Part shown: piece after piece, positions 10,741 to 18,958 of the stretch | How the letters are laid out: each line of letters opens with the position of its first letter | How positions within the stretch are numbered: position 1 is the first letter of the stretch | Source: Calocera cornea HHB12733 | Lineage: Eukaryota; Basidiomycota; Dacrymycetes; Dacrymycetales; Dacrymycetaceae | Assembly: GCA_001632435.1 (NCBI GenBank) | Contig: KV424107.1 | Coordinates: 1 to 26,024 of the forward strand | Direction of reading: 5' to 3' | DNA: 26,024 nt | The notes under the pieces: generated by a model | What the model saw: only the letters and a program-made list of their open reading frames with translations | Told to the model about the DNA's origin: nothing | Database searches by the model: none | Program-made: the position numbers and the translations under genes

Positions 10741-11231
10741 GCGGGGTAGCGGCGAGACGCCATGACGCGCTGCCTGACACCGGTGACGCAGGGCAGGGGT
10801 CCAATCCGCCTCCGCTCCGTCTTTGTCGCCCCCCGCCCACTTCTGCCTCCGTTCATTCGCCTAGATTTCCCCGACTGGTATAGGACCATGGTCCTGTCAT
10901 CCTGGCAAACCCGGTCGAACGGTTCTTCATTGAACATCGGGCAGCGTCATGCACCGGCTTCGAAACGGGCACATGGGATGTTGAGCTCCCGCAACCAGAC
11001 GGGCATGGGTCCCCTAAGGCGCACGGAATCTTTGTGCGGAAGCAGAACAAGGCGGCCGATACTGCTCCCATTTCCGGTGCACACTTCAACATAAAAGGGA
11101 TGTAGAGCTACGCTCAAGCCCCCAGGGTAAAGTGCGGACGGAGGTGACTGGTCCGAATCTAACAAAAGGAAGGGTTGAGCGGCGCGGCAGCGAGGAAGAG
11201 GCAAGTGAAGTAAGGAGGCAAAATGCAATTG
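10741..11231. other. Spacer between promoter and tRNA
   Basis: No coding feature is supported. The short open frames on both strands have no recognisable motif. The last bases, around 11220-11223, read TTTT on the minus strand just past the tRNA and could serve as its Pol III terminator. Confidence 0.45.
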
Positions 11232-11304
11232 CTCTCCCTCGGGGAGTCGAACCCCGCTCTCGCGCGTGACAGGCGCGTGTACTGATCCGATATACTAAGA
11301 GAGA
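11232..11304 (-). tRNA. tRNA-Asp (GUC)
   Basis: The 73-nt minus-strand sequence folds as a cloverleaf. A 7-bp acceptor stem (TCTCTCT with AGGGAGA, one G-U) is followed by TA and a short GTA/TAC D stem. The 5-bp anticodon stem CGCGC/GCGCG carries the loop CTGTCAC with anticodon GTC, and the T arm is CGGGG-TTCGACT-CCCCG. The B-box matches the Pol III consensus GGTTCGANTCC. There is no intron. The CCA end is not encoded, as usual in eukaryotes. It reads Asp codons GAC and GAU. Confidence 0.95.
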
Positions 11305-12261
11305 TGACAGATGACACTGACCACTTTTCAACCATCATACGGTCCCCGCGGCGTATCCTTCGCCTACACGTCACGCGCTCATCCACACCGAGCTTTCAGA
11401 TCATCCCAGATCACTAGCTGACTCCTCTGACTGGATCAGCGTCGTGAGAAATGACAGCCCGACCTCGTTCGAGCCCATTTGCCCATTCAAGTCTGTCGAC
11501 TTATCAATCGTCTAGGTTCAATACAACAAGACCCTCTTGCGCAGACGAGTACGCCCGACCCAGGCGCGCACAAGCATCTGTTTTTCATCTAAGTTATGAT
11601 TTTCATTCCGTATAGTTACGCTTGGACAAAACACGCTCTAAAGCGCCGCCAGGCTACCAAGCTACCAGGTCACCAATGCTACCAAGGCTACCAGCGCAAC
11701 GTCCTTATTTATTTCCAGCAGATCCGATCCGAAGCGTTAGTCGAGCAGACCAAGGGAGACGACACAAAGGCGGAAAGCACGTATCACGGCTCTCCCCCCT
11801 CGGGCAGAAGAAACAGATAGGCACGTGAGAGCCTTTCAGTCGATCGATCAATAGATAGATGGTGGGGGGGGCCATCGCGCGGTTCACGTCGCACGGATCC
11901 TGCTCCGGCCCCCGGCACTTCGCACTTGGCGACGCAGCAGAAAGAGAGGAGAGAGCAAGGCGTCCGTCTGTCCGGCCGGCCGTTGAGACCGTGTGTTAGG
12001 TTGGGTTGACGTTTGGCAAGTCGGGGCAAGAGCACGCAAGACCGCGGCGTGCGATTGACGGCGAGGGGCGGGGACGGGGGGACGGGGAGGGACGCGCGAG
12101 CAGAGGGTGCCCCGGGGGGCGGCGCTGAGCTTGGAGCGCGGAGCGCAACGGGTTCGCTGTGGCGGTCCTTGTCAGCCGGTCTCAGGATGGGGAGGGGAGG
12201 GAGAGGGACCGACCATAAGCGAGACGAATTAGGTAACAGTAACGTATTGTGGGCCATGTAG
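11305..12261. other. Long spacer upstream of tRNA
   Basis: These 957 bp separate the 5' end of the tRNA from the 3' end of the zinc-finger gene. The half next to the tRNA is of mixed composition and holds a short tandem repeat at 11651-11694. The half next to the zinc-finger gene is very G-rich on the plus strand and probably includes that gene's 3' UTR. Open frames here show no domain. Confidence 0.5.
11651..11694. repeat. Short tandem repeat, about 9-bp unit
   Basis: Five degenerate units of 8-10 bp built on GCTACCAAG lie side by side (variants include GCTACCAGG and TCACCAAT). It is non-coding as far as can be seen and is probably a small minisatellite. Confidence 0.6.
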
Positions 12262-13590
12262 TCACTTTGTGTCCTCCCACTTGACCCGGCCCGTCTCGCG
12301 GTCGCGCTCGTCGCAGACACAGCCGCTCTTGTGGCCCTTGACCCAGCCGCGGCCGCACCCGTCGCACCACACCTTTTCGACTCCGCCGGAGCCGCCGCCG
12401 CCACCCGCGGAGAGCTCGCCCGAGCCGCCCCGCTCGGACATGGTGCCCCCGCGCTCGCTCGCGGCCCCGAGCTCGGAGCCACGCTCGCCCTTCTCGTGCA
12501 CCGAGCCGACGTGGCGGCCCAGGTCGTGCTTGCGCGAGAAGCCGCGGCCGCAGGAGGCGTACGGGCACTTGTACGGCTTGGGCCGCTGCGGGTCGTGTGT
12601 CGCTATGTGGGTCTTGAGGTTGTATGCGCGCGCAAAGGCGCGCGGGCAGTGCGGGCACAGGTGCTTCTTCTCGCCCGACTCTTCGCCGGGCATGCTGCCG
12701 TTCGAGAGGACGCTGGCGGTGTTGAGCCCGTTGACGAGGGAGGAGGGGGCGACGGAGGACAGGTTCGTCCCGCCGTATGCGGAGCGGGAGGCCGAGAGGG
12801 CAAAGTGGGACATGTCCAGCTCCTCGGGGAGCGTGTTGATCTGGTACGTCGGTGAGGACGGGTTCTGGAAGAGCGCTGGGTGGCCCGTGTTGCTCAGGTA
12901 TGCGCTCGTCTCAGAGTACACGCTGTGCTGCTCGTCGTGGCCCGAGTAGACGGAGAACGTGGGCACCGCGCGCGGGAAGTTGAACGCCGAGCCGGTGGTG
13001 TTGAACGCGTATGCGGAGCCGTGGACAGAACCGGCGTAGGTCTGCTGCTGCTGCTGCTGGGCCTGGGTAGGGAAGAGCTGGGTGTTGTACGCTGACTGGG
13101 AGAAGCCGCCGAGGTCAAGGTTGTAGTTGCTCGTGCTGGCGGGCGCCTGGATCTGGCTGATTGAGTCGAGCTGCTGCCACGTGCTGGGCGCGACGTTGGT
13201 GGCCTCGGCAAGGATCTGCTCGATGTCCTGCGCGAAGAAGTCTGCCTCTGCGGTGCCCTGGGGCTGGGAGAGCGAGTCGACGGGCGGAGCGAATGCGCCT
13301 GCGGGGAGGGCGTCGAACGCGCTGTCGAGGGTGTTGCCGGTGGAGTGGGCGCCGGTGTTAGCGTTGCCGTTGGCGATCTGGTCGGGGGAGTTGAGGGCGA
13401 GGGTAGCCCAGAACTCGTCGTCGGTGGTGAAGGACGAGTAGGGGTTGGAGGAGTACTGGTGCTGTCCTGCGGGGGGCTGGGGGGACTCGGAGGCGGAGGT
13501 GTGGCCTGTGCTGCCTGGGGTGCCGGCGCTGGAGAGGGTGTTCGGGTGGGGGAGGACGCCCGGGGCGGGGGCGGGGACGGGCTGATTCAT
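12262..13590 (-). CDS. C2H2 zinc-finger transcription factor, Crz1-like
   Basis: A single 442-aa frame without introns. The N-terminal 300 residues are rich in Ser, Gln, Asn and Thr, with a short poly-Gln run near residues 176-183, as in fungal activation regions. Two adjacent C2H2 fingers begin near residues 312 (CPHCPRAFARAYNLKTHIAT) and 342 (CPYASCGRGFSRKHDLGRHV). The order of an AYNLK finger followed by a KHDLGRH finger matches the Crz1/CrzA pair (RAYNL, then RQHDRKRH). A Gly-rich linker then leads to a third Cys cluster with WCDGCGRGW and CVCDE near the C-terminus. Crz1 is the calcineurin-activated factor that moves to the nucleus on calcium signalling. The assignment rests on the fingers only, so related families are possible. 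PTYQIN around residue 240 loosely resembles a calcineurin-docking PxIxIT motif but is too degenerate to rely on. Confidence 0.85.
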   Translation of the reverse strand: MNQPVPAPAPGVLPHPNTLSSAGTPGSTGHTSASESPQPPAGQHQYSSNPYSSFTTDDEFWATLALNSPDQIANGNANTGAHSTGNTLDSAFDALPAGAFAPPVDSLSQPQGTAEADFFAQDIEQILAEATNVAPSTWQQLDSISQIQAPASTSNYNLDLGGFSQSAYNTQLFPTQAQQQQQQTYAGSVHGSAYAFNTTGSAFNFPRAVPTFSVYSGHDEQHSVYSETSAYLSNTGHPALFQNPSSPTYQINTLPEELDMSHFALSASRSAYGGTNLSSVAPSSLVNGLNTASVLSNGSMPGEESGEKKHLCPHCPRAFARAYNLKTHIATHDPQRPKPYKCPYASCGRGFSRKHDLGRHVGSVHEKGERGSELGAASERGGTMSERGGSGELSAGGGGGSGGVEKVWCDGCGRGWVKGHKSGCVCDERDRETGRVKWEDTK

Positions 13591-14517
13591 CTTTGGGTGC
13601 TTGGGTGCAGGGCGCGCTATTTGAGCGTTTGGGAGGGGTGGGTCGCTTGGGGAGGGAGGGTGAGTAGGGAGAAGCAGGTGCTGACGCGGCGGACTGGCCA
13701 GCAGGCGGGGGTCTAAAGGGCGTGTGGGAGGGGTGACGTGCAGGGGCCGCGGGCGCAGACGTGGGAGGAGGGTTGGGTCGTGGGTGCGTGGATACGATCA
13801 GAAGCTCCTCTCGCACGGGACGGGAGGGGGCGAGACCAGCGTGGGTCTTGGTGTGGTGTGCGTGCTTGTGGGTCGGGTCGGGTCGACAGTGGGGGTGAGT
13901 CACGAGAAGGAGGGAGGTTATTGGCTAGCCAGCAGGGTGAACTCGTACGTGGTCAACCGATAATAGGGAACGGGGGGAGTGAGTGTTGGATGGGGAGCAG
14001 ACCCAGGACCGAGGGAATTAAGGCAGGCGAGCTAACTGTCGGAGTGTCGGCGTGTCGGCGTAGGCAGGGACGGCTGCGCAGGCCAGAAGGCGGATACCGG
14101 AATTGGCGTGGTTGGGCGAAGGGAGGAGAGCGAGGGGGAGGTCCGATGATGGCGGGCGGCAGGGGGCGAGATTGCAGTACACCACACTCACCACTGTCCT
14201 ACCAGGCGCCAGGGAGCTGACAAGCAAGGGGCAAAGCGGGGGCAGTGCCCCCGCGATGGGCCAATGGCGACCCTCGCGGCGCACAGCCCACGGCGCAGTG
14301 CGCGCGCAGCCGGAGGGGGGCGTCCCCCTCTTCGGCCCGTCCAGCGACGTAAGCAGCGACCATCGGGTCCTCCCTAGTCATCCATACAGATCTGCAATCA
14401 GACTTGCCCTCTGATGCTATTGTCACAGAGTTATATGCAGTACACTCTTCTTCTCCCAAAGTCCGCCTCGCCGTCTCACAGCAACTGTACAGCACCTCAT
14501 CCCCCATACCGTATGCA
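13591..14517. other. Promoter-side spacer of the zinc-finger gene
   Basis: This lies between the start of the zinc-finger gene (-) and the 3' end of AP-3 sigma (-). On the minus strand it is C-rich with repeated GACCC and CACCC blocks near 13860-13890, consistent with an upstream regulatory region and long 5' leader. A small GC-rich hairpin (GGGGGCAGTGCCCCC) sits near 14240. No additional gene is supported. Confidence 0.5.
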
Positions 14518-16783
14518 CTACCTCGCCCTGCCCCCCAACAGCTTCCCCGTCACCCACCCCAGCGGCGTGGCGATCCCCCCTCCCCCCGTGGACGACGCGC
14601 CCGATCCGCCTCCGAGCGCGAGCGGGTTTGCGGCAGCAAACGACTGCCGCCGGGCGAGCGCAGCCGCCTGGGCTAGAGACGCCCAGATAACGTCAGCGCG
14701 TGGCACATGGGCGGGTTGCGTCACGAAAAGCAAGGAATACGAAATCCAAATCGAAATCAAAGTGCAAAGTGCAAAGGAAGATGTGGGTAGTCAGAATGCT
14801 GAAGGACGGGATAATGCAAAGGCGAATGTTCGAAGATTAGTCACCCCAGGCTGCGCCGGCGCAGCCCTCAACGTGGCCACAAAGCACCGTGCCACAAGGG
14901 CATAAAAATCGCGCAGCCAAGCCTGAGCCCTGCGCCCGATGGACCATCCACCCACATGGCCGGTTGTGGTGGGGGCCGATCTGGTCCATCAGCCTGGCCG
15001 TCGTTTATGCATACACTTGCCAGCCAAGCCGCGGCGGACCCTGAGCCGGGGCAGGAGCTGCGCGCTGCGCAGACGCAGACGGCGGCGGGGTGCGCACGGC
15101 CAGCGCGCACCCGACTGTGCACGACGAGCTCGCGATGCCGCGATTCGCCCGCGCAGCCGGGCGCCCGGCGCTTAAACCGCGCACCTGCCCCAATCGCCTC
15201 GCCTTCCATTCCGGGCTTGGCGCAGGCAGCCCGCTCGGCTTCGGCCCCCCTGCCCTGGCCGAACGGGACCGTCCCCCGTCCGCAGCGCCGCTGGGCTGCT
15301 TCGCAATACGAACCTACTTCGCGCTGCGCCATTTTACGGAACGTCGGAATGTCGGAATGGCAACGTCATCGTACGTGGCCAATAGATGTGACGCGCCAAG
15401 CCCCAAGTCGGGGGTGGGGGTGGCATTGTCCCTCGCGACCTGGCAGGCCCAGCTGCGGCAATAGAGTCGTCCGTACGTCCATGCGTCCGCGAGGGACACC
15501 ATGATCGAGCCGACCAAGGCTTCTCCATTGGTGCTGGGGATGAGATAGAAGCCGCAAGTCCGACGGCACCCCAGCCCGCCCGACGCAGCTGCAGCTGCCC
15601 GGCCGGTGGATGACGCAGGCACATATCCCGCACCTCCGCCCGGCGCGCAGCCAAAAGAAGCACCGTGGTTGCCCGATCGGGCCCAGCTCACGGCGACTGG
15701 CACAAGGGCAGGAATAGGAGCACATTCGTCGCTCCGGAGTCCGGGTCGTACGACAGAGGGCAGGTCGCTCCGAGATGTCATTGTTGAGGACGCCGCAGTT
15801 TTCTCGCAGTAGGGAAGCACGGGGTTCGGGCTTGTGTTGTTGCCAGCTGCCAGACCAGGTGCGGGAGATGTAGACCAACTGCTCAGATTTCGAGACCAAA
15901 TTGCTGGGATTTTGAGACTAATTGTTGGATTTCGAGACCAGGTAGACGTTGGAACTCCGATAGAGACGCTACAGGTTGCCAGACCAGACAGGAGACCCAC
16001 AGCAGCAGTAGCAGAACTGCGCCAGCCTGGGCCGCAGCATCTCCACAGTATTGGACGCCAGCTGTTGACGAAGAGAGGTAGAAGAAGTGAAGAAAAGTAA
16101 TAGATTGAAATATGGGAGAGCGTGGAAGAATATGAAAAGAGATGGTGTAGTGGACAGGAACTCACCTGCTTCGTGGATTGCGTCGACGTTCGTCTCTAGT
16201 ACAACTCCGCCTTGTACTACTTCGGATAGGATTGCATGAACCTCAGAGAGGTCAGTGTCTCGTAGGGCAAAGGGTAATAGGAGATATCCTTACCTCGTCG
16301 AAGTGGAACACCAAGTCCAGCTCGCAGACGTTCTCAAACGACCGGTCTAGTGCCTCGACGAACACCTGATGCCAAGTGGTTTAGACATTCAGTCATCCAC
16401 GGCAGTCAAGGTGCTCACCTGGATAAGGTCCAACATCCCTAGCTCGCTCTCTCCCTCATCCACCACGAACACGAAGTAGAGCGTGGCATAGTTCCTGTAT
16501 ATGACCCTATCCTGCTGCCCTCCATTCACCGCCTTCTCCCCGCTCGCTCCAGCACTGCTTCCCTTCCGGGGTGCCGGGCGGGGCACATCCAGGAAGTTAC
16601 ACAGCTGCGGTGCGCGCTGGGAGACGAGCGCAAAGATGGCCTTGGGGAGGATGTGCTGCCGTTGCGAGGGCGGGACGAAGTACTTTGTCAGCCGCGGGAG
16701 GCCGTTGTTGTTGACTGTCTCTCTCGTCAGTAGCGTTCCTTCGGGTCGACAATATACCCACAGATGAGCACGGCGTGGATCAT
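14518..16783 (-). CDS. aps3: AP-3 adaptor complex sigma subunit
   Basis: Minus-strand exons are 16783-16762, 16714-16419, 16365-16294, 16241-16166 and 14672-14518, giving 206 aa (human AP3S1 is 193). The product begins MIHAVLIFNNNGLPRLTKYF, the family start. It contains YRNYATLYFVFVVDEGESEL, then LDLIQVFVEALDRSFENVCE and LETNVDAIHEA, all typical of the sigma longin-like fold. The loop around residues 60-85 is longer and Gly/Ser-richer than in animals. The C-terminus (AAALARRQSFAAANPLALGG) is fungal-like. Sigma-3 is the small core subunit of AP-3, which carries cargo from Golgi or endosomes to the vacuole. The first three introns are 47-72 bp apart in scale with the genome, but the last spans about 1,493 bp. 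Its CTGAC branch site, TCTCTAG acceptor and phase 1 all fit. A closer acceptor at 16062 would give another C-terminus (see findings). The gene is divergent from CSN6. Confidence 0.9.
14849..14866. repeat. Perfect 18-bp palindrome
   Basis: GGCTGCGCCGGCGCAGCC reads identically on both strands. It lies inside the long AP-3 sigma intron, about 175 bp from the acceptor. It could be a protein-binding site, a small hairpin or chance in G+C-rich DNA. Confidence 0.7.
14938..14990. repeat. Inverted repeat in the AP-3 sigma intron
   Basis: The arms GATGGACCA (14938-14946) and TGGTCCATC (14982-14990) are perfect complements. They enclose a 35-base interior with a partly pairing CCACCC/GGTGGG region. A cruciform or RNA hairpin is possible; function unknown. 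Confidence 0.6.
15836..15940. repeat. Degenerate minisatellite, 20-22 bp unit
   Basis: Five consecutive units of 20-22 bp each end in AGACCA or AGACTA on the plus strand (unit ends at about 15857, 15877, 15898, 15920 and 15940). The middle three also share a GGATTTCGAGACC-like core. The array lies within the long AP-3 sigma intron and is variable enough to be old. Confidence 0.75.
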
Positions 16784-16952
16784 ACCTGCGACTTTGGCTG
16801 TCGTGTGCTGCACACCAGGTCGACGAGCGCCCGATTTGGGAGACAACCCTAGGCGGAGGCATTCAGTTCCAGCCTACGCGTCGTCCGTCCCACCACCTCC
16901 GCATCGTCGCCTCCTTCGACATCCATCTAGACGAGTAGACTTGTAGTCCACG
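16784..16952. promoter_or_regulatory. Shared divergent promoter, AP-3 sigma / CSN6
   Basis: Only 169 bp separate the two start codons, so both 5' leaders and both promoters are compressed here. No TATA box is evident. The region is mixed in composition, with CCACCACCTCCGC near 16890. Confidence 0.6.
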
Positions 16953-18356
16953 ATGAACAGGACGCCGTCTTCCTCCAGTGCGCCCGATGCACCTGCGATC
17001 ATCTCCACATCCTCGCAGTCGAGTCTCAATCTCTCCGTGTATGCCATCCCTATCCGCCCGTCCGAGTTAGATATATGCTGATACTTGGACACAGTCATCC
17101 CCTCCCACTGCTAAACATCTCGGAGCACTTCACTCGCACATGTCTTCAGGTAGGAAAGCCGTCTCCACTAGGTGCGTGCCACATCTGCTGCCACACCAGC
17201 CCTATTCATGATGTTCGGCACACAGTCATCGGTGCGCTCCTGGGAACGCAAAACGGGCGTGAAGTCGAGATCCTAAACTCGTTTGAGCTCGCCTACTCGG
17301 GGGCGGAGGAGGCACCACTGCTGGATCATGCGTTTATGGTCACGCGTCGAGAGCAGTGTATGCAGACTCCTCTCCCATCTCCAGGTTCCTATTGACGCAC
17401 ACCCACAGACAAGCAAGTCTTCCCCTCACTGGACTTCCTCGGATGGTACACCGTCTCTCCCCTCCCGACCCAAAGGCACTTCTCCATCCACACCCAGTTC
17501 GCAGCATACTCTGAGTCTCCACTCTTCCTCGTTCTCTCCCCAACGGCGATCACGAACGCGAGCGAGGATATCCCTCTGCATGCGTATGAGGCTGCGGTCG
17601 AGATTGTGGATCGGAAGAGCAGGACGGTCCTGGTGGAGGTTGGGTGGAAGGTCGAGACGGGTGAGGCGGAACGTATCAGCGTGGATTGGGTGGCGAGGGG
17701 AGGCGGGGAGGGCGGAGGGAGCTGTGAGTCACTTGCCTCATCCTGCAGAAGAAGTCACTGACATACTCTTGCTCAGTGGCATCACATCTTCAGACACAGC
17801 GGGCTGCCATCTCCATGCTTCACGAGCGTGTACTTCTGCTCGTGCGCTATCTCACCGGTGTTCTCACCGGCCAGGCAAAGAAGGACCATGATGCCATCCG
17901 GGCGCTGTCGGCGCTCGTGGCGAGCCTACCTGCCAGCGAGCATCTCGAGTTTAGGAAGGAGTTTGATACGGTGAGCTTGGTGCATGTACGGTAGGGTTCG
18001 AGCGGACATTGACCGAGCTTCGATTGTAGGAATATGAAGATGTGCAGCTTACATCCTACCTTGCTACTCTCACGAAGACTGCTAGCACGCTGAATGACGT
18101 GAGTCCCAGGATTAACTCGTCCCCGTTCTAGGATCTAATCCCAGTGTAGCTCGTCGACAAGTTCCTCATCACCACTGCGAACAAAGAATCTTCCAGGGAC
18201 GCGCACTCAGGCCCCGGCGGTCCAGGCGGAGCCATGCACGGCCCACGACGGATGGGTGGCGGGCCTGGCGGGAACCCTCGCATAGCGACAACGGGCTTCA
18301 ACTACCACCGCCCCGAGGATACGTGGATGCGCCAGACGGCGCGGACATACGACTAG
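16953..18356 (+). CDS. csn6: COP9 signalosome subunit 6
   Basis: Exons are 16953-17038, 17095-17171, 17226-17357, 17409-17723, 17777-17970, 18030-18098 and 18150-18356, giving 359 aa (human CSN6 is 327). All introns are 51-59 bp and in phase. The MPN domain runs from SVHPLPLLNISEHFTR through VIGALLGTQNGREVEILNSF to KQVFPSLDFLGWYTVS. It lacks the JAMM metal-binding signature, as expected for CSN6, which is a scaffold and not the CSN5 isopeptidase. The C-terminal helical part (QRAAISMLHERVLLLVRYLT, then YLATLTKTASTLNDLVDKFL) matches the family. The last about 55 residues are rich in Gly, Pro and Arg (GGPGGAMHGPRRMGGGPGG). The COP9 signalosome removes Nedd8 from cullin-RING ubiquitin ligases. 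The ATG at 16953 gives a short Ser-rich leader before the domain. Confidence 0.96.
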
Positions 18357-18958
18357 CTCTGTTGCTAGGTCATATGAGACGTGAGGCTGTTTCGGGAGCC
18401 TGTTCCTGGCGTTCCCCAGTCTCTTGTCGACTGCGGGGGCTTGGCATGCATTGTGGAGAGTCTGGTTGTAGCATACATTTCTGCAGGCGAGTACTATTTC
18501 AGGTACCTGGCGTCATCATGATCATTCCATTCCGTCATGTCCTCCATTGCAGGGGCACGTGCCAAGCGACTTGCTTTCGCGTCCTCCTTCCAGTCAAACA
18601 AGTTGCTGCATTCGGCCCTCGCACCGAGCGCTCCAACGGTCTTTTGGAGCGTCGCGTGCAGCCGAAGTCCTACCCTGACCGGAAGCAAAGCTTTGCTGTG
18701 CGACAAAGGGGTAACGAGGGTGGGACCCTGACCACCCACCGCGTCAGTGATGTCAGCCGGGGCGTCATCCTGCCTCCCGCCCACTCACCTGCTACCCAAT
18801 AAGGGAGCCTCGAGATGATTGTCTCCTGACGAGTTCAAGGATGTAAGAAGGTATATAAGAAGGGCGCCACGCCCCGTAGAAGCGTTCTAAACTAAACACA
18901 CCCCACCACCTCACGCACACAGCCAACCAAACCAACCACACTCAACAAAACACACATC
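18357..18958 (+). promoter_or_regulatory. CSN6 3' flank and promoter of the long Gly/His-rich gene
   Basis: The part nearest 18357 is CSN6 3' flank with no supported gene. The downstream part is a promoter: a TATA box (AAGGTATATAAG, about 18848-18859) lies about 105 bp before the start codon, followed by GGGCGCC, CCGTAGA and TTCTAAAC blocks that match the promoter of the paralogue at 10553. An STRE-like AGGGG occurs at 18707-18711. Two CGTCA/GTCA-type half sites (CRE-like) lie near 18740-18770. The leader after the TATA box is C/A-rich (CCAACCAAACCAACCAC), typical of highly expressed fungal genes. Confidence 0.65.

Larger units (their letters stand above)
14673..16165 (-). other. Oversized last intron of AP-3 sigma
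   Basis: The intron runs from a GTGAGT donor at 16165 to a TCTCTAG acceptor ending at 14673, with CTGAC about 22 bases before the acceptor. Every other intron placed in this window is 46-59 bp. The interior holds a 20-22 bp minisatellite (15836-15940), a perfect 18-bp palindrome (14849-14866), an inverted repeat (14938-14990) and G+C-rich sequence. No transposase, reverse transcriptase, long terminal repeat or terminal inverted repeat could be seen. The open frames inside show no recognisable domain. Confidence 0.75.

Noticed and set aside
12269..12949. Plus-strand frames over the zinc-finger gene
   Set aside because: The minus strand encodes complete C2H2 fingers; the plus-strand frames are chance mirrors.
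15836..15940. CRISPR-like array
   Set aside because: Units are contiguous with no spacers, are degenerate, and lie in a eukaryotic intron.
15314..16165. 283-codon minus-strand open frame in the AP-3 sigma intron
   Set aside because: It starts inside the proposed intron, has no recognisable domain, and its Ser/Pro/Cys composition is that of a chance frame in G+C-rich DNA.
14673..16165. Mobile element filling the AP-3 sigma intron
   Set aside because: No terminal repeats, target-site duplication, transposase or reverse-transcriptase motif was visible by eye, so only an insertion of unknown origin is suggested.
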